Assembly: GCA_001970855.1 (NCBI GenBank)
Contig: LSSN01000663.1
Span: 1 to 12,709 of the forward strand
Direction of reading: 5' to 3'
DNA length: 12,709 nt
Source: Smittium culicis
Taxonomy: Eukaryota > Kickxellomycota > Harpellomycetes > Harpellales > Legeriomycetaceae
The position numbers were made by a program, and so were the translations under genes. A model generated the notes under the pieces. It ran no database searches, was not told where the DNA came from, and was given only the letters and a program-made list of their open reading frames with translations. Every line of letters starts with the position of its first letter. Position 1 is the stretch's first letter. Positions 1 through 7,076 of the stretch are shown here, one piece after another.

Positions 1-9
1 TAAAGTGAT

Positions 10-477
10 TCAAATCGGTTGCTGTAAATTAATTGGCTTCCAATCGAATTTATTATTTTTGCGTTAATTTTTTGTTTTTTAGCTTTAATTTCAAGTGAGT
101 CGAGATTCCATGTTGCCTCTAATGGAAAGTGGTCGCTTAGGTCAATTTTTTTATATACAGTGCATGTACATTCTCTTCCTAAAGTACCACTGTAAAAAAT
201 ATGGTCAATCATACGGCCAGTTTTGCCTTTATGCCACCTTGACCTAGTCGAGTTTGTAGGTTCTGCTCGTTGGACCCGGCTCCGGTTTTTAGAATAAATT
301 TTTTTGCAGCATTTGTATCCATATTAAAATCTCCGCAAATCATATTTTTAGTAAATTTATTTTTAGCATTAGTCATATAGTTAAAAATTTCATCTGACGC
401 CTTTTTGCGTCTTGTGCTGTTGGACGGGAGGTGCACGTTCATTATATGTATGCTATACAGTAAAAATAGAAGAAACT
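10..477 (-). pseudogene. EEP (endonuclease/exonuclease/phosphatase) domain fragment, probably LINE-type, frameshifted
   Basis: On the minus strand the reading runs YSIHIMNVHLPSN, then CGDFNMD at roughly 334-317, then RMIDHIFYSG and SDHFPLEATW, ending at a TGA at 12-10. GDFN, IDHIF and SDHFPL are the hallmark motifs of the Mg-dependent EEP fold; the SDH carries the catalytic Asp-His pair. The first part (442 down to about 285) and the second part (about 270 down to 10) lie in different frames, so there is one small indel near 255-285. The frame is closed upstream by a TAG at 478-476, and no 5' EEP part is recognisable in 478-911. EEP domains of this style are typical of the apurinic-like endonuclease of LINE retrotransposons; no reverse transcriptase is visible because the window starts here. 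A cellular nuclease gene cannot be excluded. Base composition is less AT-rich than the flanking DNA, so decay may be recent. Confidence 0.75.
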
Positions 478-911
478 ATGCTTATTAGTTAACTAAAAAA
501 AGTTGATGCAAGGCAATGAATTGTATGCGAAGCTTTAAAAGGCTCACCATTTAAACTTATTAAAGTTGTAAAATTCCACAAAATTTTTCTTTTGTAGAAA
601 TTATTAATGAAGATTATTTGGTGTGGATGTGTTTATTTGAGGTCAAAAGTTTCAATTGTGGATATTTGAATAAAAACCATGACTATCCAAAAAATATTAT
701 TTTTGATTTCTCATAAATATAAAATTATGAGATTGATTAATTTTATTCTTAGAGCTACAAATATTATTAAAAAAAGAGTAAATATATTAAAAACTAATAT
801 ATTTCTAATAAAATTTCAGTTATTTCATTTCCAAAAAATTTATGTTTTCTACTCTTAAACTGATCTCCAATTTAACTTTAGTATTATATTCGCCTTATTT
901 ATAAAAAAAAA
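478..911. other. AT-rich spacer between EEP relic and secreted-protein gene
   Basis: No ORF or repeat is recognised here. Read on the minus strand, the edge next to the EEP relic looks like the 3' end of a fungal intron: a branch-site-like TTAACTAAT followed within about ten bases by CATAG (around 476-494). No convincing 5' donor was found. The high-coordinate end would hold the 3' UTR of the secreted-protein gene; an A/T-rich ATAAATAAGG on the minus strand just after its stop could act as a weak poly(A) signal. Confidence 0.3.
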
Positions 912-1304
912 CTAAGCTGTCTTCTTTACGCATCTCTTCTTTTTGATTTTATGGCACATGTCGACTTCGATAATTGTATTTGGAAGTTTAAAGAACTTAT
1001 CAGAGTAAATCTTTTTTTCGGCATAATATTTTTCTTCATTTAGGTTGTAATAAGTTCTGTCATAATAACCGCCTCCAAGGTCAGATTCAGCAATCCATCC
1101 AACTCTTGGATTGAAGTGAGTTACATTAGTATCGACCGATCCAAGTAACTCGCAGGTTGTAGAATAAACTTTGGTAATGAATGGACCAGTCTCTTTTATT
1201 TCTACCATATCCAGAAGAAGAGGAGTTTTGTAATTAGTTACAAGTAGCATTTTTTTAGCTTCTGTAGAAATAAATAGGGCAGATAAAATAGTTAAAAGCT
1301 TCAT
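912..1304 (-). CDS. Small secreted protein with signal peptide, effector-like, family unrecognised
   Basis: This is an uninterrupted 130-codon ORF from ATG (1304-1302) to TAG (914-912), with A at -3 of the start. I do not recognise the family. Residues 1-16 look like a classical signal peptide: MK, a hydrophobic LLTILSALFI core, then STEA with a likely cut after A16. The mature chain of about 114 residues has no further membrane segment. It has three cysteines (51, 117, 125), an odd number, so not all can pair within the chain. It is rich in tyrosine between 80 and 100 (YYDRTYYN, KYYAEKK) and ends in a basic tail (KIKKKRCVKK). Size, secretion signal and a transposon-filled neighbourhood match candidate effectors of plant- or host-associated fungi, but that is inference. 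It is striking as the only long undamaged ORF among heavily decayed elements. It could still be a chance ORF, though the signal peptide makes that less likely. Confidence 0.62.
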   Translation of the reverse strand: MKLLTILSALFISTEAKKMLLVTNYKTPLLLDMVEIKETGPFITKVYSTTCELLGSVDTNVTHFNPRVGWIAESDLGGGYYDRTYYNLNEEKYYAEKKIYSDKFFKLPNTIIEVDMCHKIKKKRCVKKTA

Positions 1305-1373
1305 ATTATCTTTTCGAATTTGGTTTACAATAATGAAGACGCGTTATTTAATTCTAATGTAAAATCAATGTTG

Positions 1374-1381
1374 TTATATAA
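1374..1381 (-). promoter_or_regulatory. TATA-like box upstream of the secreted-protein gene
   Basis: TTATATAA lies about 70 bases upstream of the ATG at 1304, a plausible place for a core promoter with a short leader. The motif is a palindrome and the DNA is very AT-rich, so chance is a real alternative. Confidence 0.3.
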
Positions 1382-2097
1382 CTATCCTTAAAGTATTCAA
1401 AAATGAGGATTTGGTCTCTTTTATAGTCTTTGGTTTTCTAGCAAAATACAGTTTAATCATTTTAATTACGATGGTTGTAAAATAATACTATTTAAAAAAT
1501 ATTCTCCCAATCTCATTTAAAGATTGCGATTGCTTGAATTGATGACGACTAACTATTAATTTTAACTAATGTACTTGGATAAGCTGAGTTACCTTAGAAT
1601 AGATGATATAACGACATAATTATATTAAAAAATACAATAGTCTAGTACAGCACCAAGAGTATTTGGAACTTGTGAAATCAAATGTATTAGTAATCAATTA
1701 AATAACCGCTTTATTCTGATTGATTCATTGATGATTTATCATTTTCAAGGTCGTATGGCTATAGTTTTACTTTCACAATTACTCAATCAGTTAAATAATA
1801 GATAATACAAAACTCAATAATAATGAATTATTGGCTATTAAAATAATATAAATAGAATAATAAAATACTTTTATTGCTTAAAATATTATTTCAATGATGC
1901 TAACGAGTGCTATCCTCGGAAAGGGATTAGAAAATTTCTGTTTTACTAATTACTTTTTATTTCATTAGTAATTAATTTTACATTTTTGAAATTGATTATT
2001 AAACCTTTTCTGACCAACGATTAATAAAACGACGAAACTAGTGATTCGTCTATAATTTAAAATTATATTTGCTAATATTTTACAAGATAACTAAGCT
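1382..2097. other. AT-rich spacer with two short hairpins
   Basis: No coding potential was recognised on either strand. Two inverted repeats stand out: TTACTAAT (1943-1950) with ATTAGTAA (1964-1971) around a 13-base loop, and GACGAA (2031-2036) with TTCGTC (2045-2050) around an 8-base loop. Either may be chance or a remnant of a non-autonomous element. Confidence 0.35.
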
Positions 2098-2113
2098 TTA
2101 ACCCTTTCAGGGG
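2098..2113 (+). repeat. Left target site and terminal inverted repeat of the MITE
   Basis: TTAA (2098-2101) plus the 12-base end CCCTTTCAGGGG, matched perfectly in inverse orientation at 2267-2278. Confidence 0.78.
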
Positions 2114-2278
2114 CCAACTCTCTTAAACACTTTTAAAAATCATAATTGGTTAAGTCATACATTATTGATTAATTATTGGATTTATTTTTATTATCAGCCA
2201 ATAATTTTTTATTATTTTATATTAATTTATCAGATTGATATTTGGTTGTTCAAAAAAAGCCAACCACCCCTGAAAGGG
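2102..2278. mobile_element. 177-bp MITE with TTAA-type target site (piggyBac-like, non-autonomous)
   Basis: The left end is TTAA followed by CCCTTTCAGGGG (2102-2113). The right end is the exact inverse complement, CCCCTGAAAGGG (2267-2278), followed by CTAA (2279-2282), which is TTAA with one change. The inversion extends imperfectly inward, with GGCCAAC on the left matching a GGTTGGC-type stretch on the complementary strand at the right. TTAA target duplication and ends beginning CCC are the signature of piggyBac-superfamily elements. At 177 bp with no ORF it must depend on a transposase elsewhere. The centre holds a second inverted repeat, ATTATTGG (2172-2179) and CCAATAAT (2198-2205), so the single strand could fold into a nested hairpin. 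The ends do not match the piggyBac relic at 5543, so the two probably belong to different families. Confidence 0.75.
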
Positions 2279-2282
2279 CTAA
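2267..2282 (-). repeat. Right terminal inverted repeat and mutated target site of the MITE
   Basis: CCCCTGAAAGGG is the perfect inverse of the left end; the flanking CTAA differs from TTAA by one transition. Confidence 0.75.
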
Positions 2283-2283
2283 C

Positions 2284-2297
2284 TAGTCTCTGAGTTA
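2284..2297. repeat. Target site duplication, copy 1
   Basis: TAGTCTCTGAGTTA, identical to 2437-2450. It sits one base beyond the MITE's right CTAA, so the retroposon landed almost exactly at the MITE edge. Confidence 0.65.
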
Positions 2298-2436
2298 TTA
2301 TTTTTTTGTTTATGAAATTTATTGAAAAAAACTAATACATAAATAAATATATTATATAAAAACCATTAATAGTTATTCTCAACCAATTCCATCCCGACCC
2401 ACTAGAGTCTCATAACATAGCGGCTTTGGATCCAGG

Positions 2437-2450
2437 TAGTCTCTGAGTTA
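2437..2450. repeat. Target site duplication, copy 2
   Basis: TAGTCTCTGAGTTA, identical to 2284-2297. Confidence 0.65.
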
Positions 2451-3522
2451 AATTATGTTTATTGAGCGCAGTCTGCTTTATTAGATGATTGACAAATAAT
2501 TTATAGTCCATGATAAAGTTGAACACATTTTAGAATCATTCTAACAATATTAATCCTTTTATCCTCAACGCTTTTAAAAAAACAAATTTAATGATACGTT
2601 AATGATTAATTTTCAACTATTTTATTTCCATTTAATACAGCTTATCGTTAATCCTGTTATGAGCGGTACTCTTGTTTTAATCATCCAAACTAAGTCAACT
2701 TGAAGTCGATATAAATAATATAATTCCGAGATTAAATTAGCTACTGGATTGCTTTAAAAATAGTAGCAAAATATATCTTGCTTATAAGTTTATACGAATC
2801 ATAAAATTAGGTTTTTTATTGATAGTTGGACGGCAAACGATTAAAAAAGTATACTTTAGTTCATAAATAATAATGATAAAACCTTTAACCTTCGAAGTTC
2901 TGGAATTATAAAATATGAATTTAGCTATGAAAATATAAATTTTATGTGATTAATTTCTTGGAGGGTTAACAGTTGCTATTTTTTTATTTTTCTATTGAGT
3001 CATGATAGTAAGTAGTTTTATGATCGGGTTTTATTATTATTGGGGAATAAAGGAAATAAAAATAGCATTTTTCAAGCAATTATCAGTCTCTCAAATGCAT
3101 ATTATGTGTATTAGATAATAAATGTATAATGAATAATAGGACTATTTACTAAGAAAGACTTTTTAAGCATAAAGAGCTACAAAGTCGCGTAGAAAATCAA
3201 TTTCAATTGAAAAAATTATTGCATTCATTTAACAAAAAAATCTTTAAAATGGCATCAATAATTACAGTAATCAAAATATTATTCAAATTAGTCAAATAAT
3301 TATTTTATATTATTTTATATTTTATTCTAAATTTATTTAGGATGAGGTTAATAAAACTTGTAAAAAAATAAGTTAACTATAATAATATTATGCAACTAAA
3401 AAGTTGTACTATTGATCAATTACTTGATTAGGGATTAGCAAATTAATCCATAAAAATAGTATAAAAAAAGTTTTCCAATAATATTAACTGCATCATGACG
3501 ATTTTTAATTCATAATTTCAAA
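2451..3522. other. AT-rich spacer, nothing recognised
   Basis: Stops are dense in all frames. A TTAA-CCTTCGAAG at about 2885 and a CTTGGAGGG-TTAA at about 2958-2970 are weakly inverse (7 of 9 bases) and could be the ends of a roughly 75-bp TTAA MITE, but this is too short to claim. Tandem TATTT-type tracts occur near 3300-3330. Confidence 0.3.
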
Positions 3523-3590
3523 TATGGGAGATTCTTGGTGTCTAAGGAATTTTTTTTCCTTGGAAATTATTTGTTAATTATAATAGAGCA

Positions 3591-3677
3591 ATCTCACAGA
3601 AAGTCGGATTATTGAAATTTACATCACAAAATATCATCTTTTTCCTTATTAAGACACCTTTGCGATTATTCGCTGAT
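3591..3677 (+). repeat. Left inverted arm of the TIR element
   Basis: Matches the inverse complement of 4903-4969 except for a 22-base insertion near 3606-3627 and scattered substitutions. Confidence 0.75.
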
Positions 3678-4902
3678 ATTTAATCTATTCTATATTTCTG
3701 ATCTATTTAATTATCCAATAATTAAAAGCCACTCTATCTACGTAGTATTGGATATAATATTTAATGTTATTACTTGGTTCGACAATATTTTTTATTCGTA
3801 TTACTCATTTGAAGATAGCTTTTTCTAAGCCAATAAATAGCTAGAATTTATTTATGGGGGGATAATTCGAGGATCTGAACTTATCCTATTAAAAATTTCC
3901 TACTTTGCACCATTACTTTTTTTTTTAAATCTTTAAATAAATAATTGCCCAATGAATTATCTGATAAAACCAATGCAATTACCTATTAAAATTAAGGAAA
4001 TAGAATTTCTTAGAAATTAATTTCTACTTCCTCTATGAATATCCCATACAAAGAATAAATTGAAAACATGCAAGTTATCTAGACTATTAAGTAACTTTAA
4101 AATAAGAAAACAGTTAAACATTATAATCTTTACGCACAAGATAATCAAATTCATAAATCTTTTGGGTATAATTTTAGTTCTCAGATATTTTTAATTTTAA
4201 TCAATAATGATTAAAGACTATAAAAACATCTTATAGCAAAATATTTGATCACAATTACCTATTTATAATGAATGCATCTTATCAAAATTTTATTTTGGTA
4301 CATTAAAATTCTCTTAGAATAATACAACCAAGATAGATAAGAAATTTTTTTAGAATTACTAGTGAAAATTATTTATATAGTTTAATAAATAAAGTCATGA
4401 AACAAAAGCTACTGTTGCAAAAATTGTAAAATATTAAAATAAATATGCCTAATTTTTAGAATTTATAGATAAATAATATTATATCAAGCAAATATGCAAT
4501 GTGGAATTTTGTTTTTTAAATATGATCTTATTCAAATTTAGAAATATCTTAAAGTGTTTACAGTTCACTTTTTAAATTTTAATTTAACTGCCACCCGTTG
4601 ACATTAAAGCCCAAAAGTAATACATTTTACATATACCTATTAGATTAGCATGGATATATTAAATTAAGAGTCTTTAGATGTTTAATTCAAAATTAAGCAA
4701 AATATATAAGTATTAAACTATCTGAGGCAAAGAAATAAAAATTTAAAAAAATTGTAAGCATTTATATACTTGTGTATTTTATACGATTCATATAATATAT
4801 TTCTAATTCAATTTACATCAATAATTCATAATTTAAGTATTCTTTGCTTTATTTATAAACAAATAGTAAGAAAAAAATTCTGAGAAAAAAAATGATGCGA
4901 AT

Positions 4903-4969
4903 TATCAGCGAATAACCACAAAGTTGTCCTAATAAGGAAAAAGGTAATATTTTGACATTCTGTGAGATT
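4903..4969 (-). repeat. Right inverted arm of the TIR element
   Basis: Begins TATCAGCGAATAA and ends with TTCTGTGAGAT, the inverse of the left arm's TTATTCGCTGATA and ATCTCACAGAA. Confidence 0.75.
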
Positions 4970-5079
4970 TCTCATAAAAAAAACATTAAAAATCTTTACT
5001 AGTTATTGGAGAATTTAAATTACTCATAAAGCTAATTACAGCTAAGGAAAAAAGTTATGACCAGAAATTCTCCAGTGTA

Positions 5080-5538
5080 AAAATGCTAAGTCAATAAAAT
5101 CCAAATCATTATGCAAAGTATAAAAGCTAGATATTAACAGAATAAAATTTTACTTTTCATTAAATTTATAACTGTAAAGTATTGAAAAAAATTAGTTAGT
5201 GTTAAAAAAGGCTTTTTAGTTATCTATTTGTCCCTATATGAATGACAAAAAAATGTATAGCTATAGATAAAAAAATGATCTATTTATTATTTAAAATTAT
5301 TAAAATAAAAGAATACTATAATAAAATTTAAAAACAAATAAAAGTAGATATGAAATAAAATACATTGAAAATGCTAATAAAATTAATAGATAAATTTACT
5401 GCAATAAAAACCCAAGTAATGTACTAAAATTATATAACCAAATGAAAAACTTATGACAATTCTTATAAGAGATTCTATAAAATATTATATCGATGTTTTC
5501 AATCTGATGTTTTTAATGGAGCAGCAGCTTTTTTTGCG
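5080..5538. other. AT-rich spacer, nothing recognised
   Basis: No ORF, RNA gene or clear repeat is seen; long A-rich runs dominate. A slightly more GC-rich patch (GGAGCAGCAGC, around 5519-5529) lies just before the piggyBac end. Confidence 0.35.
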
Positions 5539-5752
5539 TTAACGCTAGAGGTTAGCACTTTTTTGAGCCAAAAATAATAAAATTTTTGGAATTTATATTT
5601 TTTGATTAGTATTTTATTTTTTTCGTTTTTTTTTTATTACTTATGAATTTTAGTTTATTATTTCTTCGAAAATCATATAATTTTTAGCTTAATTTTTATT
5701 TATATATTGAATATTCTACACTTTATTGTCCCATTTTAAATTTTTTATTATT

Positions 5753-6521
5753 ATGGGTTTTGGGAAAAGTGATTTTTTTCATTGCGATGAATTATCAGAT
5801 ATAAATAATTTGGATTCTGATTCTGAATATGAATATATATCCCCCAGTAGTTTTGATATATATACCCCTATTATTGCCTTACCTCTGCCTCAGAATTGAG
5901 ATTGCTATAATGAGTCTAAAACTATTTAATGGGATAATTATTCAACAAAAAGATCATTTTAATACAATTTTACTTACTGAACTGGAGCTTTTAGCTTTAT
6001 TAGGGATATGAACGATTTAACTACATTTAAAAAATTTAATCTTTTTTTCTGACACATATAAAATCAATATTGTATATTCTAACAATTATGATATATCCAA
6101 TTCATTAATTAAGATAAAAAAGGCTTAAAATTTTTTAGTAATTAACACATTTATGGGTATAAAAGCTTTTCCCAGTTACAGGCATTATTGGAGCACAGTT
6201 CAAATGCTCCATGATTATTATTTATCAATTTTTATGTCACCAAAAATTTTTATTTCATTTCTTTCAGCCCCTCGTATAGAGGAAATTAATTTACATGAAA
6301 ATATCAATATTGGTAAATCTAGTAATCCTTGCCATGCTAAATATTTAATTAATTTTACCAGTTCTATAAATTTCAATAATTTTACTGGTTCTAGTAATTC
6401 TAACAGCTTTAATAATTATAATGGTTTTAATAATATTAATACTAGCAATTTTAATAATTTTATTATAATAAAAATTCAAACTATTTTTGTAAAAATGTTG
6501 CATATTATTATAGTAGATATA
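5753..6521 (+). pseudogene. piggyBac-like transposase (DDE_Tnp_1_7), N-terminal part, decayed
   Basis: From ATG 5753 the reading gives an acidic N-terminus (DELSDINNLDSDSEYEY), as usual in piggyBac transposases, then in-frame stops at about 5897, 5927, 5963 and 5978. Frame is kept to FIRDMNDLTTFKKFNLFF, which matches the 'LTPLxYFxLFF' block at the start of the family's domain. A slip in the T7 run at 6042-6048 moves the frame. SDTYK and then MGIKAFPSYRHYWS follow from 6153, with MLHDYYLSIFMSPKIF after it; this is the 'MGI..PSYRxYWS...LHDxxIxxxMSxxRF' block of piggyBac. The catalytic Asp residues lie further on and are absent. The tail (6360-6480) degenerates into Asn/Phe-rich low complexity. 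Recognition rests on motif order and spacing, not on a search. Confidence 0.7.
6364..6466 (+). repeat. AAT/TTT-rich low-complexity tract encoding Asn/Ser/Phe repeats
   Basis: Imperfect units such as TTCAATAATTTTACTGG and TTTAATAATTATAATGG read as FNNF, FNNYNG, FNNIN and SNFNNF. It is in frame with the piggyBac block, so it may be expansion inside the old transposase. Confidence 0.5.
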
Positions 6522-6533
6522 TGCTATAATTTT

Positions 6534-6557
6534 CCAATGGAATAAGCATATTCATTG
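6534..6557 (+). repeat. LTR hairpin, 5' copy
   Basis: CCAATG and CATTGG are separated by 12 bases just inside the LTR. The same inverted repeat with the same spacing is kept at 12166-12189 in the 3' LTR although the loop bases differ. Confidence 0.6.
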
Positions 6558-6574
6558 GTGTATCAAATAAACTA

Positions 6575-6753
6575 TCCCTTGAAAAACTAAATACAAAATC
6601 CCTTCGAAATATAATAAAAAAGCCCTTCGAAAGGTAATACACAATCCCATTGTAAAATAATACAAAATCTCTTGGAAAACTAATAAACTAGTATTGACAA
6701 TATAATACACTACCCTTTGGCAAAATAAATATACAAACCTTTTCAAACCAAAT
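6575..6753 (+). repeat. 23-24 bp tandem repeats in the 5' LTR, about 7-8 units
   Basis: Units follow the loose pattern CCCTTcGAAAa-taATAcaaaat: CCCTTGAAAAACTAAATAC, CCCTTCGAAATATAATA, CCCTTCGAAAGGTAATACA, CCCATTGTAAAATAATAC, CTCTTGGAAAACTAATAA, CCCTTTGGCAAAATAAAT. They lie in the U3 part, upstream of the TATA-like box, where enhancer repeats are usual in LTR elements. Confidence 0.65.
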
Positions 6754-6843
6754 GAGAACTATATTTAATAATAATAATATTATTATTATATTTTTTTTTA
6801 TAGTATTTCATTATTTCTTACTTTGCTTGTACTGTTTGAAAAG

Positions 6844-6851
6844 TATAAATA
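6844..6851 (+). promoter_or_regulatory. LTR TATA box
   Basis: TATAAATA in the 5' LTR downstream of the tandem repeats. The aligned place in the 3' LTR reads GATTAAAT, so the box is lost there. AATAAA motifs at 6912-6917 and 6928-6933 could serve as the poly(A) signal. Confidence 0.4.
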
Positions 6852-7001
6852 TGCTCAGTTTTATATTCAAATATTTTTTATCTGACAACAATTGTCTTAT
6901 CTATTGAATTAAATAAACTAGCTGAATAATAAAATCATCTAGAAAACACTTGGTTTATTAGTTTATAAAATATATTATATAATTACTCTAAATTCTTGAC
7001 A

Positions 7002-7076
7002 GATTTTCATACCAAAGCGCCAAAGCCACCTGTTACCAAAATTTCTGATATCTCAAAGCTTGATAAACCTCTAACG
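7002..7076 (+). other. Leader between 5' LTR and gag, with decayed primer-binding site
   Basis: The bases after GACA (GATTTTCATACCAAAGCGCC) would hold the primer-binding site. No clean TGG start complementary to a tRNA 3' end is seen. Tf1/sushi relatives self-prime, which would also fit, but this cannot be told from one decayed copy. Confidence 0.3.

Larger units (their letters stand above)
2284..2450 (-). mobile_element. Short retroposed insertion with 14-bp target site duplication and A-rich tail
   Basis: The 14-mer TAGTCTCTGAGTTA occurs perfectly at 2284-2297 and 2437-2450, flanking 139 bases. Read on the minus strand the insert begins CCTGGATCCAAAGCCGC, is relatively GC-rich for about 60 bases, turns AT-rich, carries CAATAAA, and ends with AAACAAAAAAATAA directly before the second 14-mer. 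A long perfect direct repeat, a poly(A) signal and an A-rich 3' end together are the hallmarks of target-primed reverse transcription, so this is a 5'-truncated LINE, a SINE, or a retrocopy of an mRNA 3' end. Within it, TGTTATGAGACTC followed downstream by TTTATATAAT and AATAAA resembles the start of an LTR, so the copied transcript might itself come from an LTR element. No convincing Pol III A and B boxes were seen. Confidence 0.6.
3523..5079. mobile_element. Decayed TIR DNA transposon of about 1.55 kb, TA-flanked (Tc1/mariner-like?)
   Basis: Two inverted arms bound this interval. The inner, best-kept part runs from ATCTCACAGAA through TTTTTCCTTATTA to TTATTCGCTGATA on the left (3591-3677) and its inverse at 4903-4969. 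I count about seven differences over some 66 aligned bases, mostly transitions. The left arm carries 22 extra bases (about 3606-3627) that the right arm lacks. Outward the arms weaken but still share GGAGA-TTCT-GGT and a TTTTTTCCTT stretch, reaching TA at both outer edges (3523-3524 and 5078-5079). TA flanks, long inverted arms and this length suit a Tc1/mariner-type element. The core (3690-4890) is extremely AT-rich with stops everywhere, and I could not recognise a DDE transposase. Family assignment is therefore inference; the inverted arms are seen directly. Confidence 0.55.
5539..6521 (+). mobile_element. piggyBac-type transposon relic, 5' part
   Basis: A TTAA at 5539-5542 inside the perfect palindrome GCGTTAACGC is followed by CGCTAGAGGTTAGCAC, resembling the start of piggyBac ends (TTAA then CCCTAGA in the type element). 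About 210 bases further on begins a broken transposase reading frame. The right half is missing: the similarity fades in an Asn-rich stretch, the chromovirus LTR starts at 6522, and nothing transposase-like follows the chromovirus on the far side. Whether the LTR element landed inside the piggyBac copy or merely next to its truncated end is not decidable here. The TTAA end call is weaker than the transposase call. Confidence 0.5.
6522..7001 (+). repeat. 5' LTR (480 bp)
   Basis: It aligns with 12154-12516. Shared landmarks are TATAATTTTCCAATGG near the start, a CCAATG/CATTGG hairpin (6534-6557), a block of 23-24 bp repeats, ACTTTGCTTGTACTG against ACTTGACTTGCACTG, TTATCTGACAA followed by CTTATCTAT, and the end AATTCTTGACA. 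It is about 117 bp longer than the 3' LTR, chiefly from extra repeat units. The two LTRs are clearly diverged, pointing to an old insertion. Confidence 0.85.

Noticed and set aside
2298..2436. tRNA-derived SINE head in the retroposed insert
   Set aside because: GGTTGAGAATA is a poor B box and no A box stands at the right distance; a LINE or mRNA retrocopy fits as well or better.
2885..2970. Possible second, about 75-bp TTAA MITE (CCTTCGAAG and CTTGGAGGG ends)
   Set aside because: Only 7 of 9 terminal bases match and nothing extends inward; chance is likely in such DNA.
4395..4430. KATVAKIVK-like reading resembling a Tc1 helix-turn-helix inside the TIR element
   Set aside because: It is too short, surrounded by stops, and its place in the element does not fit an N-terminal DNA-binding domain in either direction.
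5829..6011. 60-residue hydrophobic ORF on the plus strand
   Set aside because: It overlaps the decayed piggyBac frame, which explains the region better; the hydrophobic look comes from T-rich codons.
6552..6746. Minus-strand ORF with repeated FQxILY-type units, resembling a membrane peptide
   Set aside because: It is the reverse reading of the 23-24 bp tandem repeats in the 5' LTR; the protein periodicity is just that of the DNA.
6575..6753. CRISPR-like array
   Set aside because: The units are contiguous degenerate tandem repeats with no distinct spacers, lie inside a eukaryotic LTR, and have no cas genes nearby.
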